In this document: piece after piece, positions 18,181-26,448 of the stretch | How the letters are laid out: every line of letters starts with the position of its first letter | Numbering within the stretch: the first letter of the stretch is position 1 | Assembly (NCBI GenBank): GCA_041392475.1 | Contig: JAWKLZ010000001.1 | Coordinates: 2,790,001 to 2,854,000 of the forward strand | DNA: 64,000 nucleotides | Reading direction: 5' to 3' | Source: Chitinophagales bacterium | Lineage (GTDB): Bacteria; Bacteroidota; Bacteroidia; Chitinophagales; UBA2359 | Made by a program: the position numbers and the translations under genes | Notes under the pieces: model-generated | What the model was told of the DNA's origin: nothing | Database searches by the model: none | Seen by the model: the letters and a program-made list of their open reading frames with translations, nothing else

Positions 18181-20181
18181 CTAATTATTGATTTTGGTTT
18201 TGTTGTTGATACTATTGTTGTTGAATTTTTGTATCGTATTGCTTTTCTGCTCAATCACCTGATTATTCATTTTTGTAGGGTCTATCACCAAGACATTGAA
18301 GTAGGCATTTTCGGACAGGGCTTCTTTATCACAGTTATATACCGTCCATTTATCGCTATGATAATACACACCTGAATTGTGCTTGTTGTAAACACTTGTA
18401 TTCCAACTTGAAGTTATAAAAATCAACAGATTTGAATCTCCATTTGTCGCAGTATTTTCCATCACAGATACGTGTTGATAGCCCTTCAAAAGTTTGTCCT
18501 TAGTCGATTTATGGTTCAAAAGACTTGCGCCCTTCAATCCAACATCTTCGCTTTTCTTCAAAATCAACACATTAAATTGGGCATTCTCAGGCATTGGAGT
18601 CATATCTTGATTGAAAATTGTCCAAAAACCTTTCTCGTAGTAAACCCCAATTGGATGATTGTTGTAAACACCTTTGGCATTATCACCATAATTTTGCGTG
18701 ACAATTAATTTTGCATCTCTATCTCCGTCACTGTAAGGATGTTTGATGCGTGTAATGTGTTGTTTGGAGCCAAAAATATTTTCTTTGGTGGCTTTGTGAA
18801 CAAACACATTAGGGCCTGCATTTGGATACGCCAATACATTGAAGCGATAGTCTTCTGGAATATTCTTTGTGCGATCTTGGTTAAATATCCTCCATTTGTC
18901 GTTGTGCCAATACACGCCTACGGTGGTTGGATTGTAAGGAGATTTCCAGTTGGGAGTGATGAAAACAATGGCATTTTGATTATTATTTGTTTCCCTATTA
19001 TCAAGTATCGTAGAATTACCGATTGTATTTGTTTTGGTCGAAACGTGGCTAAAAACTTGTGGAACAGGTGGGCGAATAGTGGGTTGTGTAGGATTCGTAT
19101 TAGGCGTATAGGGTTCTGATTCTTTCACACTTTTTGCATCCACAATTTTATAAATCGGATATTTTTTTTCTGTTCCAGTAGCAAAAGACACGATTCTAGT
19201 GTGTAAATCCAGTTGTACATGAGCGTTTCGAGATTTGTCAAAAAGATAGACCGACCAATCATCCCTTTGCTCTTCCACAAAATTAAACTTGGTTTGTCCA
19301 TCCAATAAATCTACTTCAATCCAACCTTTGCCGTCTTTTTGAATAAATTTTCCTTTTGCACCACCGTTATTTTCAAAAGTAACTTCTTGAACAAGCCAAC
19401 CGTTTACTTTAGCCGATACATTCATAATTTCATACAAAGGTTGTTTTTGCTGATTTCTTGCATCGCTGTACATTACTTTTTTGGTGTGTAAATCCAGTTG
19501 AATAGCTACATTTCGTCCTTCATCCTTCAAATAAACAGACCATTCATCTCGGTTCATTTCTCTAAATTCAAATGTGCCAGCACCTTTTGCAGAACCTATT
19601 TCCTTCCATGATTTTGCAGCTACTTGCCTGTAAACACCTAACTGCGCACCATTTCGACCAAATTCTACATAATTTACATTCTTACCATTGACCAATTCTA
19701 TATTTGGTTTACCTTCTGGTTGATACGGTTTGGTAGGAGGCTTGACAGCCACGTTCAAGATGTCGTACAAAGGGCGTTTTGCTTGGTTTGCTTCACCACC
19801 GTACATCACTTTTTTGGTATGCAAATCCAATTGAATGTAGGTGCTACGGGATATATCTTGCAAATAAACAGACCACTCATCACGATTGACTTCTTCAAAC
19901 CTAAAACTCGATGCACCTTTTGCTACTCCAGTTTCTTGCCAAGTTTTTTCGCCAATTTGTTGATAAACACCCAATATCTTGCTGTTTTGACCAAACTCCA
20001 GATAATTGACATTCATCCCATTCACTACGTTTGACTTTATTTTACTCGTAGGATTGTAGGCTTTAAGCGGTTTGGTAAACACATCTGCTTTTGGCTTTTG
20101 AGCAAGACTGTCTTTAGGAGCAAATGTTAGAAAGCTGCAAGTAATAACCAACAGCACAAAAAAAGTTTTGATGCGATTCAT
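18181..20181 (-). CDS. Large secreted protein with two sets of three internal repeats
   Basis: 666 residues, signal peptide about 1-27 (ending APKDSLAQ). Residues about 40-340 hold three copies of a roughly 100-residue unit with signatures such as NYLEFGQNSKILGVYQQI, NRDEWSVYLQD and IQLDLHTKKVMY. After a Pro/Thr linker, residues about 380-640 hold three copies of a second unit of about 85 residues (FSHVSTKTNTIGNSTILDN, then GVYWHNDKWRIFNQD and FNVLAY), which resembles the DUF7452 module seen in secreted bacterial proteins. No catalytic motif is visible. It is followed by the lectin gene, 167 bp away; the pair may act together at the cell surface, an inference from position only. Confidence 0.65.
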   Translation of the reverse strand: MNRIKTFFVLLVITCSFLTFAPKDSLAQKPKADVFTKPLKAYNPTSKIKSNVVNGMNVNYLEFGQNSKILGVYQQIGEKTWQETGVAKGASSFRFEEVNRDEWSVYLQDISRSTYIQLDLHTKKVMYGGEANQAKRPLYDILNVAVKPPTKPYQPEGKPNIELVNGKNVNYVEFGRNGAQLGVYRQVAAKSWKEIGSAKGAGTFEFREMNRDEWSVYLKDEGRNVAIQLDLHTKKVMYSDARNQQKQPLYEIMNVSAKVNGWLVQEVTFENNGGAKGKFIQKDGKGWIEVDLLDGQTKFNFVEEQRDDWSVYLFDKSRNAHVQLDLHTRIVSFATGTEKKYPIYKIVDAKSVKESEPYTPNTNPTQPTIRPPVPQVFSHVSTKTNTIGNSTILDNRETNNNQNAIVFITPNWKSPYNPTTVGVYWHNDKWRIFNQDRTKNIPEDYRFNVLAYPNAGPNVFVHKATKENIFGSKQHITRIKHPYSDGDRDAKLIVTQNYGDNAKGVYNNHPIGVYYEKGFWTIFNQDMTPMPENAQFNVLILKKSEDVGLKGASLLNHKSTKDKLLKGYQHVSVMENTATNGDSNLLIFITSSWNTSVYNKHNSGVYYHSDKWTVYNCDKEALSENAYFNVLVIDPTKMNNQVIEQKSNTIQKFNNNSINNKTKINN

Positions 20182-20374
20182 GTAGTTGAGATTTAAGGAG
20201 TATTAAAAAAAATGGTGGGAGTAGTTGCAATCAGAAATTAAAGATAAGGAAATAACCACTAAATATTGCATTTTAGCTACCCAAAATCCATTTCAGTCTC
20301 CAAACCAATTAGACGAATTGCGAATTAAGTTTCCGACAAAAACCTCAAAAAAAATGTATTTTTTCTAAATTTCT

Positions 20375-21019
20375 TTAATTATCCATTTCCAATATCTCTG
20401 ACTCTACCCATTGCTTCAATTCTTCTTTCGTGTGGTAGTAAAAAGCCCTTCCTTTTTCGGTCAAATAAGGATAATGTAAATCCATGATTGACTTTACTCC
20501 TCCTGCAATGCTAATCGTCTCTTCCCCCAAAATTTCTCGTGCTAAGAGCCAAGAATTTTGAATTGCCCACGAATTTCTCGCCAACGAATCGTAGAGTCCC
20601 TCGGAAGGTTCTTCAATCAAATAACCCATGTCCACTCCTACATACAATACCTTTCTATTGAAGCGAATAAGATGAAATATTTGTTCTTTGAAAGAGTCTT
20701 TGATTTCTGGATAAAGGTGGATAATCTCCAAAATATCACGATAAAAAAAGCGAAATTGAAGTTGAAATTTGAGGTAATCTTTGGTAATCGTCACCGCATT
20801 AGAAGACTTCAAAAAAACTTTTTTTATCTCACTCAATTGCTTCAACATATAACGATACACCGAATCTATGATGTCTTTTTTGGTCTTAAAATGATAGGTC
20901 AAGTTACCTGGGCTTAGTTCCGCCGCATCTGCAATGTCACGCACACGAACATTGCCGACTCCTCTCTGATTGAACAAATCAATCGCCGTTTGAATAATAT
21001 TTTTTTTCGTTCCTTTCAT
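20375..21019 (-). CDS. TetR-family transcriptional regulator
   Basis: 214 residues from the ATG at 21019 (a GTG two codons earlier is less likely). N-terminal helix-turn-helix about 5-50 (IIQTAIDLFNQRGVGNVRVRDIADAAELSPGNLTYHFKTKKDI). The C-terminal ligand domain (55-214) is typical of a Bacteroidota TetR group with a FYRDILEIIHLYPEIKD-like segment. It is divergent from the aldolase-like gene. The 18-bp palindrome at 21061 lies in the shared promoter region and recurs before the hydratase operon at 33194, so it is the obvious operator candidate; the ligand is likely an acyl-CoA, by analogy with FadR/PaaR-like TetR proteins. Confidence 0.85.
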   Translation of the reverse strand: MKGTKKNIIQTAIDLFNQRGVGNVRVRDIADAAELSPGNLTYHFKTKKDIIDSVYRYMLKQLSEIKKVFLKSSNAVTITKDYLKFQLQFRFFYRDILEIIHLYPEIKDSFKEQIFHLIRFNRKVLYVGVDMGYLIEEPSEGLYDSLARNSWAIQNSWLLAREILGEETISIAGGVKSIMDLHYPYLTEKGRAFYYHTKEELKQWVESEILEMDN

Positions 21020-21060
21020 CCTCACAAAAGTAAAGTTTAGCCTTCAACGAAGCAATTTTT

Positions 21061-21078
21061 TTAGTATTTTTGTACTAA
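21061..21078. promoter_or_regulatory. Palindromic operator overlapping promoter of the aldolase-like gene
   Basis: TTAGTATTTTTGTACTAA: 6-bp half-sites TTAGTA/TACTAA with a 6-bp spacer. It contains TATTTTTG, a match to the Bacteroidota -7 box TAnnTTTG, so a bound repressor would block initiation. The same 18 bp occurs at 33194-33211. Confidence 0.65.
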
Positions 21079-21114
21079 ATTTGCATATCTTCAACACACT
21101 AAAAACAAACAATC

Positions 21115-21939
21115 ATGGTCAAAAACCCTCCAATTCAATTACCCGCAGGTATCATCCCTCAATTTGACAGTTTAGAAGCAGAGCGTTACTACCGAAAAAG
21201 CAGATTAGCAGGTGCTTACCGTATATTCGGCAAATTTGGTTTTTCGGAAGGAGTAGCAGGACACATCACTGTTCGTGACCCAGAGCATACCGATTGTTTT
21301 TGGGTCAATCCATTCGGTTTGTCCTTCAATCAAATCAAAATATCCGATCTTATTCTCGTCAATGAGGAAGGTGAAATCATTGCAGGAAAGCACAAATTTT
21401 TGAACAAAGCAGCTTTTGCCATTCACTCCGAAGTACACAAAGCCCGCCCAGACGTGATTGCAGCAGCACATGCACATTCGATTTACGGCAAAACTTGGTC
21501 CACTTTCGGACGTTTATTAGATCCAATTACCCAAGATTCTTGTGCTTTTTACCACGATCACGGACTATTTGATGATTATACAGGGGTAGTCAATGATTCG
21601 AGTGAAGGTGCCAGAATTGGTGAAGCTTTGGGTGATAAAAAAGCCGTTATTCTGCAAAATCATGGATTGCTAACTGTTGGACACAGTGTTGAAGAAACAG
21701 CTTGGTGGTTCATTAGCATGGAAAGATGCTGTCAATCTCAAATTTTAGCCGAATCAACAGGTAACCATATCATAAAAATAGGCCACGAAACGGCTTTGAA
21801 AACCCGTGACCATGAAATCGGTTTCCCCATTGCAGGCTTTTTTAGCTTTCAACCTTTGTGGCAAGATATATGTCGACAACAACCTGATTTTATGGATGTT
21901 CCAGCGCCAAAAGTAGCGGAAGATGTGTTAGATGGTTAG
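21115..21939 (+). CDS. Class II aldolase/adducin family protein
   Basis: 274 residues. The aldolase class II/adducin fold is complete: RKSRLAGAYRIFGKFGFSEGVAGHITVRDP, WVNPFGLSFNQI, a zinc-site AAHAHSIYGKTWSTFG (two His), and LQNHGLLTVGHSVEETAWWF with a third His. Known members act as fuculose- or ribulose-phosphate aldolases/epimerases, but those in fatty-acid gene clusters often have no proven reaction. Expected control by the TetR regulator via the palindrome upstream. The stop codon at 21937-21939 is formed by the first unit of the 8-bp repeat that follows. Confidence 0.85.
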   Translation: MVKNPPIQLPAGIIPQFDSLEAERYYRKSRLAGAYRIFGKFGFSEGVAGHITVRDPEHTDCFWVNPFGLSFNQIKISDLILVNEEGEIIAGKHKFLNKAAFAIHSEVHKARPDVIAAAHAHSIYGKTWSTFGRLLDPITQDSCAFYHDHGLFDDYTGVVNDSSEGARIGEALGDKKAVILQNHGLLTVGHSVEETAWWFISMERCCQSQILAESTGNHIIKIGHETALKTRDHEIGFPIAGFFSFQPLWQDICRQQPDFMDVPAPKVAEDVLDG

Positions 21940-22002
21940 ATGGTTAGATGGTTAGATGGTTAGATGGTTAGATGGTTAGATGGTTAGATGGTTAGATGGT
22001 TA
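21931..22002 (+). repeat. (GATGGTTA)9 tandem repeat
   Basis: Nine perfect 8-bp units. The first unit supplies the TAG stop of the aldolase-like gene, so the protein C-terminus does not depend on copy number. The remainder of the gap to 22228 is AT-rich with no feature I recognise. Confidence 0.95.
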
Positions 22003-22228
22003 GATGTAATACTTGTATAGAATCGCTTATGTTTCATAAAATAACATCACTAATACAACATAAACCAGATAGGTGGCCACTCATTTTTTGCACAAAGAAC
22101 TGACAATTAATAGTTTTAAAAACTAATCACTAATTTACTAATCACTGTAATAGTTCGTTAGGTATTCAATCAACTAATGCCATTCAACCTTCAAAACAAA
22201 CAATTATTTTTTTAAAAAAAATAACAAT

Positions 22229-23410
22229 ATGAGAGAAGCAGTAATAGTATCTACCGCACGTACAGGCATCGGCAAGGCCTACCGAGGTACATTCAACAAC
22301 ACACAAGTTCCTACTTTGGGTGGATGGGCTATTGAAGCAGCCATCAAAAAAGCGGGCATCAATCCTGCAATGGTGGACGATTGCATCATGGGTTGCGCCA
22401 TGCCACAAGGAAGTGCCAGTCCCAATATAGGACGTTTGGCGGGATTAGCAGGCGGGCTGCCAGTCACAGTTGCAGGGATGAGTATTGACCGTCAATGTTC
22501 TTCAGGCATGATGGCCATTGCTACGGCAGCCAAACAAATCATGGTAGATGGCATGCAAATCGTTGTCGGAGGTGGATTGGAGTCCATTAGTTTGGTACAA
22601 AACGAACACATGAACCGCTATCGAATGGTGGACAAAGCTTTGGTAGCCAAATATTCTGCTATTTACATGCCTATGCTTCAAACGGCAGAAATCGTAGCAA
22701 AACGCTACAACATCAGCCGAGATGCACAGGACGAATATGGCTTTCAAAGTCAGCAAAGAACGGCTGCGGCTCAAGTTGCAGGAAAATTTGACGATGAAAT
22801 AGTGCCCGTCACTGCAAATATGGGTGTGATGAACAAGGAAACCAAGGAAATTTCTTTTCATGAAGTGACGCTTGCTAAAGACGAAGGAAACCGTCCAAGC
22901 ACAACGCTTGAAGGACTTCAAGGGCTTCGTTTGGTGAATGAAGGCGGTACGATTACTGCGGGAAATGCCAGTCAATTGTCGGATGGAGCTTCTGCTTGTG
23001 TGTTGATGGACAGCAAATTAGCCGAGCAGCAAGGATTGAAGCCTTTGGGTGCATATCGTGGAATGGCTGTTGCAGGTTGCGAACCAGACGAAATGGGCAT
23101 TGGACCTGTTTTTGCAGTGCCGAAATTGTTGAAACAACACGGTTTGAAGGTAAGCGACATTGGTTTGTGGGAATTGAACGAGGCTTTTGCAGTGCAGGTG
23201 ATTTATTGCAGAGACCGCTTGGGTATTCCAGATGAATTGTTGAATGTGAACGGTGGAGCGATTTCGATTGGACACCCTTACGGCATGACGGGTTCGAGAA
23301 TGGTCGGTCATGCACTGATTGAAGGCAAAAGACGGGGCGCAAAATACGTAGTCTGTACGATGTGTGTAGGCGGGGGTATGGGAGCTGCGGGATTGTTTGA
23401 AGTTTATTGA
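22229..23410 (+). CDS. Acetyl-CoA C-acyltransferase (thiolase)
   Basis: 393 residues, full thiolase length. Nucleophile Cys90 in SIDRQCSSGMMAI; thiolase C-terminal signatures: WELNEAFAVQV, NVNGGAISIGHPYGMTGSR (catalytic His) and CTMCVGGGMGAAGLFE (second catalytic Cys). Known: cleaves 3-ketoacyl-CoA into acetyl-CoA and a shortened acyl-CoA (degradative type), the last step of beta-oxidation. Position among SDR, hydratase and acyl-CoA dehydrogenase genes fits this. The 288-bp gap upstream suggests its own promoter. Confidence 0.95.
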   Translation: MREAVIVSTARTGIGKAYRGTFNNTQVPTLGGWAIEAAIKKAGINPAMVDDCIMGCAMPQGSASPNIGRLAGLAGGLPVTVAGMSIDRQCSSGMMAIATAAKQIMVDGMQIVVGGGLESISLVQNEHMNRYRMVDKALVAKYSAIYMPMLQTAEIVAKRYNISRDAQDEYGFQSQQRTAAAQVAGKFDDEIVPVTANMGVMNKETKEISFHEVTLAKDEGNRPSTTLEGLQGLRLVNEGGTITAGNASQLSDGASACVLMDSKLAEQQGLKPLGAYRGMAVAGCEPDEMGIGPVFAVPKLLKQHGLKVSDIGLWELNEAFAVQVIYCRDRLGIPDELLNVNGGAISIGHPYGMTGSRMVGHALIEGKRRGAKYVVCTMCVGGGMGAAGLFEVY

Positions 23411-23430
23411 ATTTTTAAGACGTAAGACAT

Positions 23431-23480
23431 AAGACGCAAGACAAAAAAATATAATATAAATTTTTAATATTGCGTCTTTT
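23431..23480. terminator. Possible terminator hairpin between thiolase and SDR genes
   Basis: AAGACGCAA (23431-23439) pairs with TTGCGTCTT (23470-23478) and is followed by TTT. The 30-nt loop is long, so efficiency is doubtful. Confidence 0.4.
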
Positions 23481-23511
23481 ATCCTACTTCTCACTTCTAA
23501 AAAAAAGACAA

Positions 23512-24288
23512 ATGAACAGAGTAAAAAATCAATTCAATCTGGAAGGAAAAGTAGCAATTGTGACAGGTGCTTCAAAAGGTATAGGTGAATCCATCGCAAG
23601 AGGTTTGGCTGAATTTGGCGCAAAAGTCGTGGTAAGTAGTCGCAATCAAGCATCTGTGGACGCAGTTGCAGATAGCTTCAAAGCAGACGGTTTGGAGGCT
23701 AGGGGAATTGCTTGCCATGTCGGTCGAGAAGATCAACTGCAAAATCTGGTGAACAAAACCATTGAAGTCTATGGTGGTGTCGACATCTTGGTGAACAATG
23801 CTGCAACGAATCCTGTCTATGGCCCAATAGTAAATGCAACGGGAGAATTATTTGACAAAATAATGAATATCAATGTAAAAGCGTGTATGTTGTTGGCCAA
23901 TATGTGCTATTCAAGTATGAAAAGTCGAGGTGGTGGTTCGGTCATCAACATTGCTTCAGTTGAAGGAATGAAACCTTCTTTTGGTTTGGGGATGTACAGC
24001 GTGAGCAAGGCGGCAATGATTATGCTTACCCAAAACCAAGCTAAGGAATGGGGTAAGGATGGAATTCGCTCCAATGCGCTTTGTCCTGGTCTGATTCAAA
24101 CCAAATTTAGCTCGGCTCTTTGGCAAAATGAGGCTATTTTGAAGCAAGTCGAAAAACACTTACCCGCAGGCCGTATGGCGCAACCCGATGAAATGGCTGG
24201 GCTGGCTTTGTTCTTGGCTTCGGATGCGTCGAGTTACACTACAGGCGGAGTTTTTACGGCTGATGGAGGTCACATGATTGCAGGGTAA
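23512..24288 (+). CDS. Short-chain dehydrogenase/reductase, probable 3-hydroxyacyl-CoA or related oxidoreductase
   Basis: 258 residues from ATG 23512, which follows an A/G-rich leader; the in-frame upstream start lies inside the hairpin. Classical SDR: NAD(P) site TGASKGIGES, NNAATNP, catalytic Ser (INIASVEG) and YSVSK, then LCPGLIQTKF. The Gly-rich end (TTGGVFTADGGHMIAG) is typical. Neighbours suggest the 3-hydroxyacyl-CoA oxidation step or side-chain reduction in acyl-CoA breakdown; SDR specificity cannot be read from sequence. Confidence 0.9.
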   Translation: MNRVKNQFNLEGKVAIVTGASKGIGESIARGLAEFGAKVVVSSRNQASVDAVADSFKADGLEARGIACHVGREDQLQNLVNKTIEVYGGVDILVNNAATNPVYGPIVNATGELFDKIMNINVKACMLLANMCYSSMKSRGGGSVINIASVEGMKPSFGLGMYSVSKAAMIMLTQNQAKEWGKDGIRSNALCPGLIQTKFSSALWQNEAILKQVEKHLPAGRMAQPDEMAGLALFLASDASSYTTGGVFTADGGHMIAG

Positions 24289-24325
24289 TTTGGGAAAACA
24301 TTAGTCATCTAAAATTACTAATTCA

Positions 24326-25369
24326 ATGGAAAAAAGAGTGGACAGCTTGGTTTTTAGGCGAATGACCTATGCTGATTTTCGTCACATCAATAAAACTGGT
24401 GGAGAGGAAAAAGGCGGTGGTGGTCAGTCTTATATTGATTTCCCCACTAGAAATATTCCACTTCAAAAATGGTTTGATTTTCTTGGACAAGAAACAGGGA
24501 TTGGCACAAGGGATAGACCTCAATGGGATTTTACTGTAAACAGTTTGGGGATAAAAAAATCTCAAAAGTTAAGAATTTACCAACGAAGGGCTGCTTCTGT
24601 AAGCATTGCTTCTCAAAAGATTCACAGCAAAAAGTCGAATAGGATAGCTTCATGGCATCCTGACAGTTCATTTCCCGTTGACTACAATCCCAATATTGAC
24701 AACCTTGTTGTTTACATTGCTAAAACGATAGATGGGGAATATTGGGCTGGTTGGTTTTTGAAAAACGACATTCCCCGAAACTGGCAAATAAATGATGCTC
24801 TCAAAAGGATGTTTGAGGAAGATGCTGGTTACATCGAGTTTACCTCTAAATTATTGCTTGATACTGAAAACAAAGACTGGGCATTTTATTTTGATGCAAA
24901 GACCATTAGAAATCTTCTAAAAACAGAGGAGGATGCAGAAGAAGATTTGCTAAACCAAGACACTTCTCCCAAGCTTGATATTGCTGATTTTATTGAAGTT
25001 CCAGAGATTAGAGAAAAGGTTTTAAAAATTCGGCAGAGGAATAATAAAATAGTTGCAAATCTGAAAAAACTGTACAAAGGACATTGCCAAATTTCGGGAA
25101 CATCACTTACTTTTAAAAAGAAAAGCGGAGAATGGTATTCTGAAGTTCACCACTTGATTCCTTTGGGAGAAAATGGTTCGGATTCCTATGCAAATGCGAT
25201 TGTGGTGAGTCCCTTGATTCACAAAATGTTGCATTACGCTAATGTGTCACCTATTGACTTGTCGAAAATCAAGGATAACCGCCTCCCCATCAAAATCAAT
25301 GGAACACAGTACGAAATCATTTGGCATCCCGAACACCTCAAAACAGTTGATAAATCTTTGGAAGATTAA
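24326..25369 (+). CDS. HNH restriction endonuclease of a type II system
   Basis: 347 residues. The N-terminal two thirds has no known catalytic motif and probably recognises DNA. The C-terminus (about 252-305) carries an HNH fold: GHCQISG, EVHHLIPLGENGSDSYANAIVVSPLIHKMLH, with HH, N and final H as metal and catalytic ligands. It converges on two adenine methyltransferase genes and its stop overlaps theirs in a shared TTAA (25366-25369), so the three form a compact restriction-modification module. Nuclease assignment rests on HNH plus context. The base composition looks AT-richer than neighbours, in keeping with horizontal transfer. Confidence 0.75.
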   Translation: MEKRVDSLVFRRMTYADFRHINKTGGEEKGGGGQSYIDFPTRNIPLQKWFDFLGQETGIGTRDRPQWDFTVNSLGIKKSQKLRIYQRRAASVSIASQKIHSKKSNRIASWHPDSSFPVDYNPNIDNLVVYIAKTIDGEYWAGWFLKNDIPRNWQINDALKRMFEEDAGYIEFTSKLLLDTENKDWAFYFDAKTIRNLLKTEEDAEEDLLNQDTSPKLDIADFIEVPEIREKVLKIRQRNNKIVANLKKLYKGHCQISGTSLTFKKKSGEWYSEVHHLIPLGENGSDSYANAIVVSPLIHKMLHYANVSPIDLSKIKDNRLPIKINGTQYEIIWHPEHLKTVDKSLED

Positions 25370-26448
25370 TTTCGATGTAGGTGAATTAAAAACTCATTTA
25401 AAGTTGTCTTCTTCTTACTATTATTGCTTTTGAAACGCTTGTATTCAATATTCTTCTTGGTAACGATGCCGTAACTTGACAAAAAATCAACCAATTCGTC
25501 AATGTGCAATAAACCATCTTCGCTGTAACTGATAAGAAAATCGTCACAGTTTACTTGTCTTAGAATTTTATCAAAAGAACCTCGGATTTTAACCTTAGAA
25601 CAGAAATTTGAATACTGGTCTCTCCAAGGTCGAAGCCCACTATCTCCTATCGCTTCTGGCTCATCTTCTCTAGCAAGTGTTTCAAGTACGTGGTAATTTG
25701 CAGCATACTGCCGCTTTATGTAAGGTGGGTCAATATAACATACATCGCCATACAGTTGACTGGCAATATCTTCTGCATAACCTTTAAAAACTTGGTGTCC
25801 ATCTAATTTGCCAATATCTGAAAAGGAGGCTGGTTGAAGCAAGATAGAAGAATTGGCTCTCTTTACGAATTTGGATAAATAATGCCCATAAGTTCCCGCT
25901 ATATTTGCAATATCATTTGCTGCCATAATTAAATCATGCAATAAAAGAGAATGCTCATAATCTGTTATCATATTCTTTTTACGAAGACATTTGATTTCTT
26001 TTCTGATTGCATCAATTTTTGCAGCGTTTTTTGAAGTAAAGTATTTTCGGGGTTTGGTTGTATTTGAGGGGATTCCTTCGGGGCTAAATTCTTTGTAAAA
26101 ATAACCTTTTTGGGGTTTTAGATTATTCAAATAATTTAAAACCGTTTCATAATTACTTGTGCTACCAAATAAATTTTGAGTTTTACAATCCTTGATTTCT
26201 TTTATGGCTTCAATACCTTCAAATTGAGGAGTTTCACTTAAAAACAAATGAACATTTAAGTGGTGAAAAGAGTAGGTCATCATATCTGCAGCTGAAACCT
26301 GAAAGCCATTTTCACGAAGTGCCAATGAAAAAAGTCCTGTTCCTGCCATCAAATCAATAATGTGTTTAGCGTTCTTTTTCTTGATTTTAATTTCTGAAAT
26401 AATAATATCAGAAAGTTTATCTTTAGAACCGATGTATCTATACCCCAT
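25366..26448 (-). CDS. DNA adenine-N6 methyltransferase, D12/Dam class
   Basis: 360 residues. Starts MGYRYIGSKDKL, a D12-class opening; SAM-binding motif DLMAGTGLFSLAL (about 32-44); catalytic DPPYIKRQYAANYH (DPPY about 238-241). Alpha-type order. It overlaps the upstream methyltransferase by 11 bp, so translation may be coupled. Known for type II systems with asymmetric sites: two methyltransferases each protect one strand. This is the likely division of labour here. Confidence 0.9.
   Translation of the reverse strand: MGYRYIGSKDKLSDIIISEIKIKKKNAKHIIDLMAGTGLFSLALRENGFQVSAADMMTYSFHHLNVHLFLSETPQFEGIEAIKEIKDCKTQNLFGSTSNYETVLNYLNNLKPQKGYFYKEFSPEGIPSNTTKPRKYFTSKNAAKIDAIRKEIKCLRKKNMITDYEHSLLLHDLIMAANDIANIAGTYGHYLSKFVKRANSSILLQPASFSDIGKLDGHQVFKGYAEDIASQLYGDVCYIDPPYIKRQYAANYHVLETLAREDEPEAIGDSGLRPWRDQYSNFCSKVKIRGSFDKILRQVNCDDFLISYSEDGLLHIDELVDFLSSYGIVTKKNIEYKRFKSNNSKKKTTLNEFLIHLHRN

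Noticed and set aside
23431..23480. Hairpin before the SDR read as an operator
   Set aside because: The loop is 30 nt long and the arms match neighbouring low-complexity GTAAGAC-like repeats; it is more likely a weak terminator.
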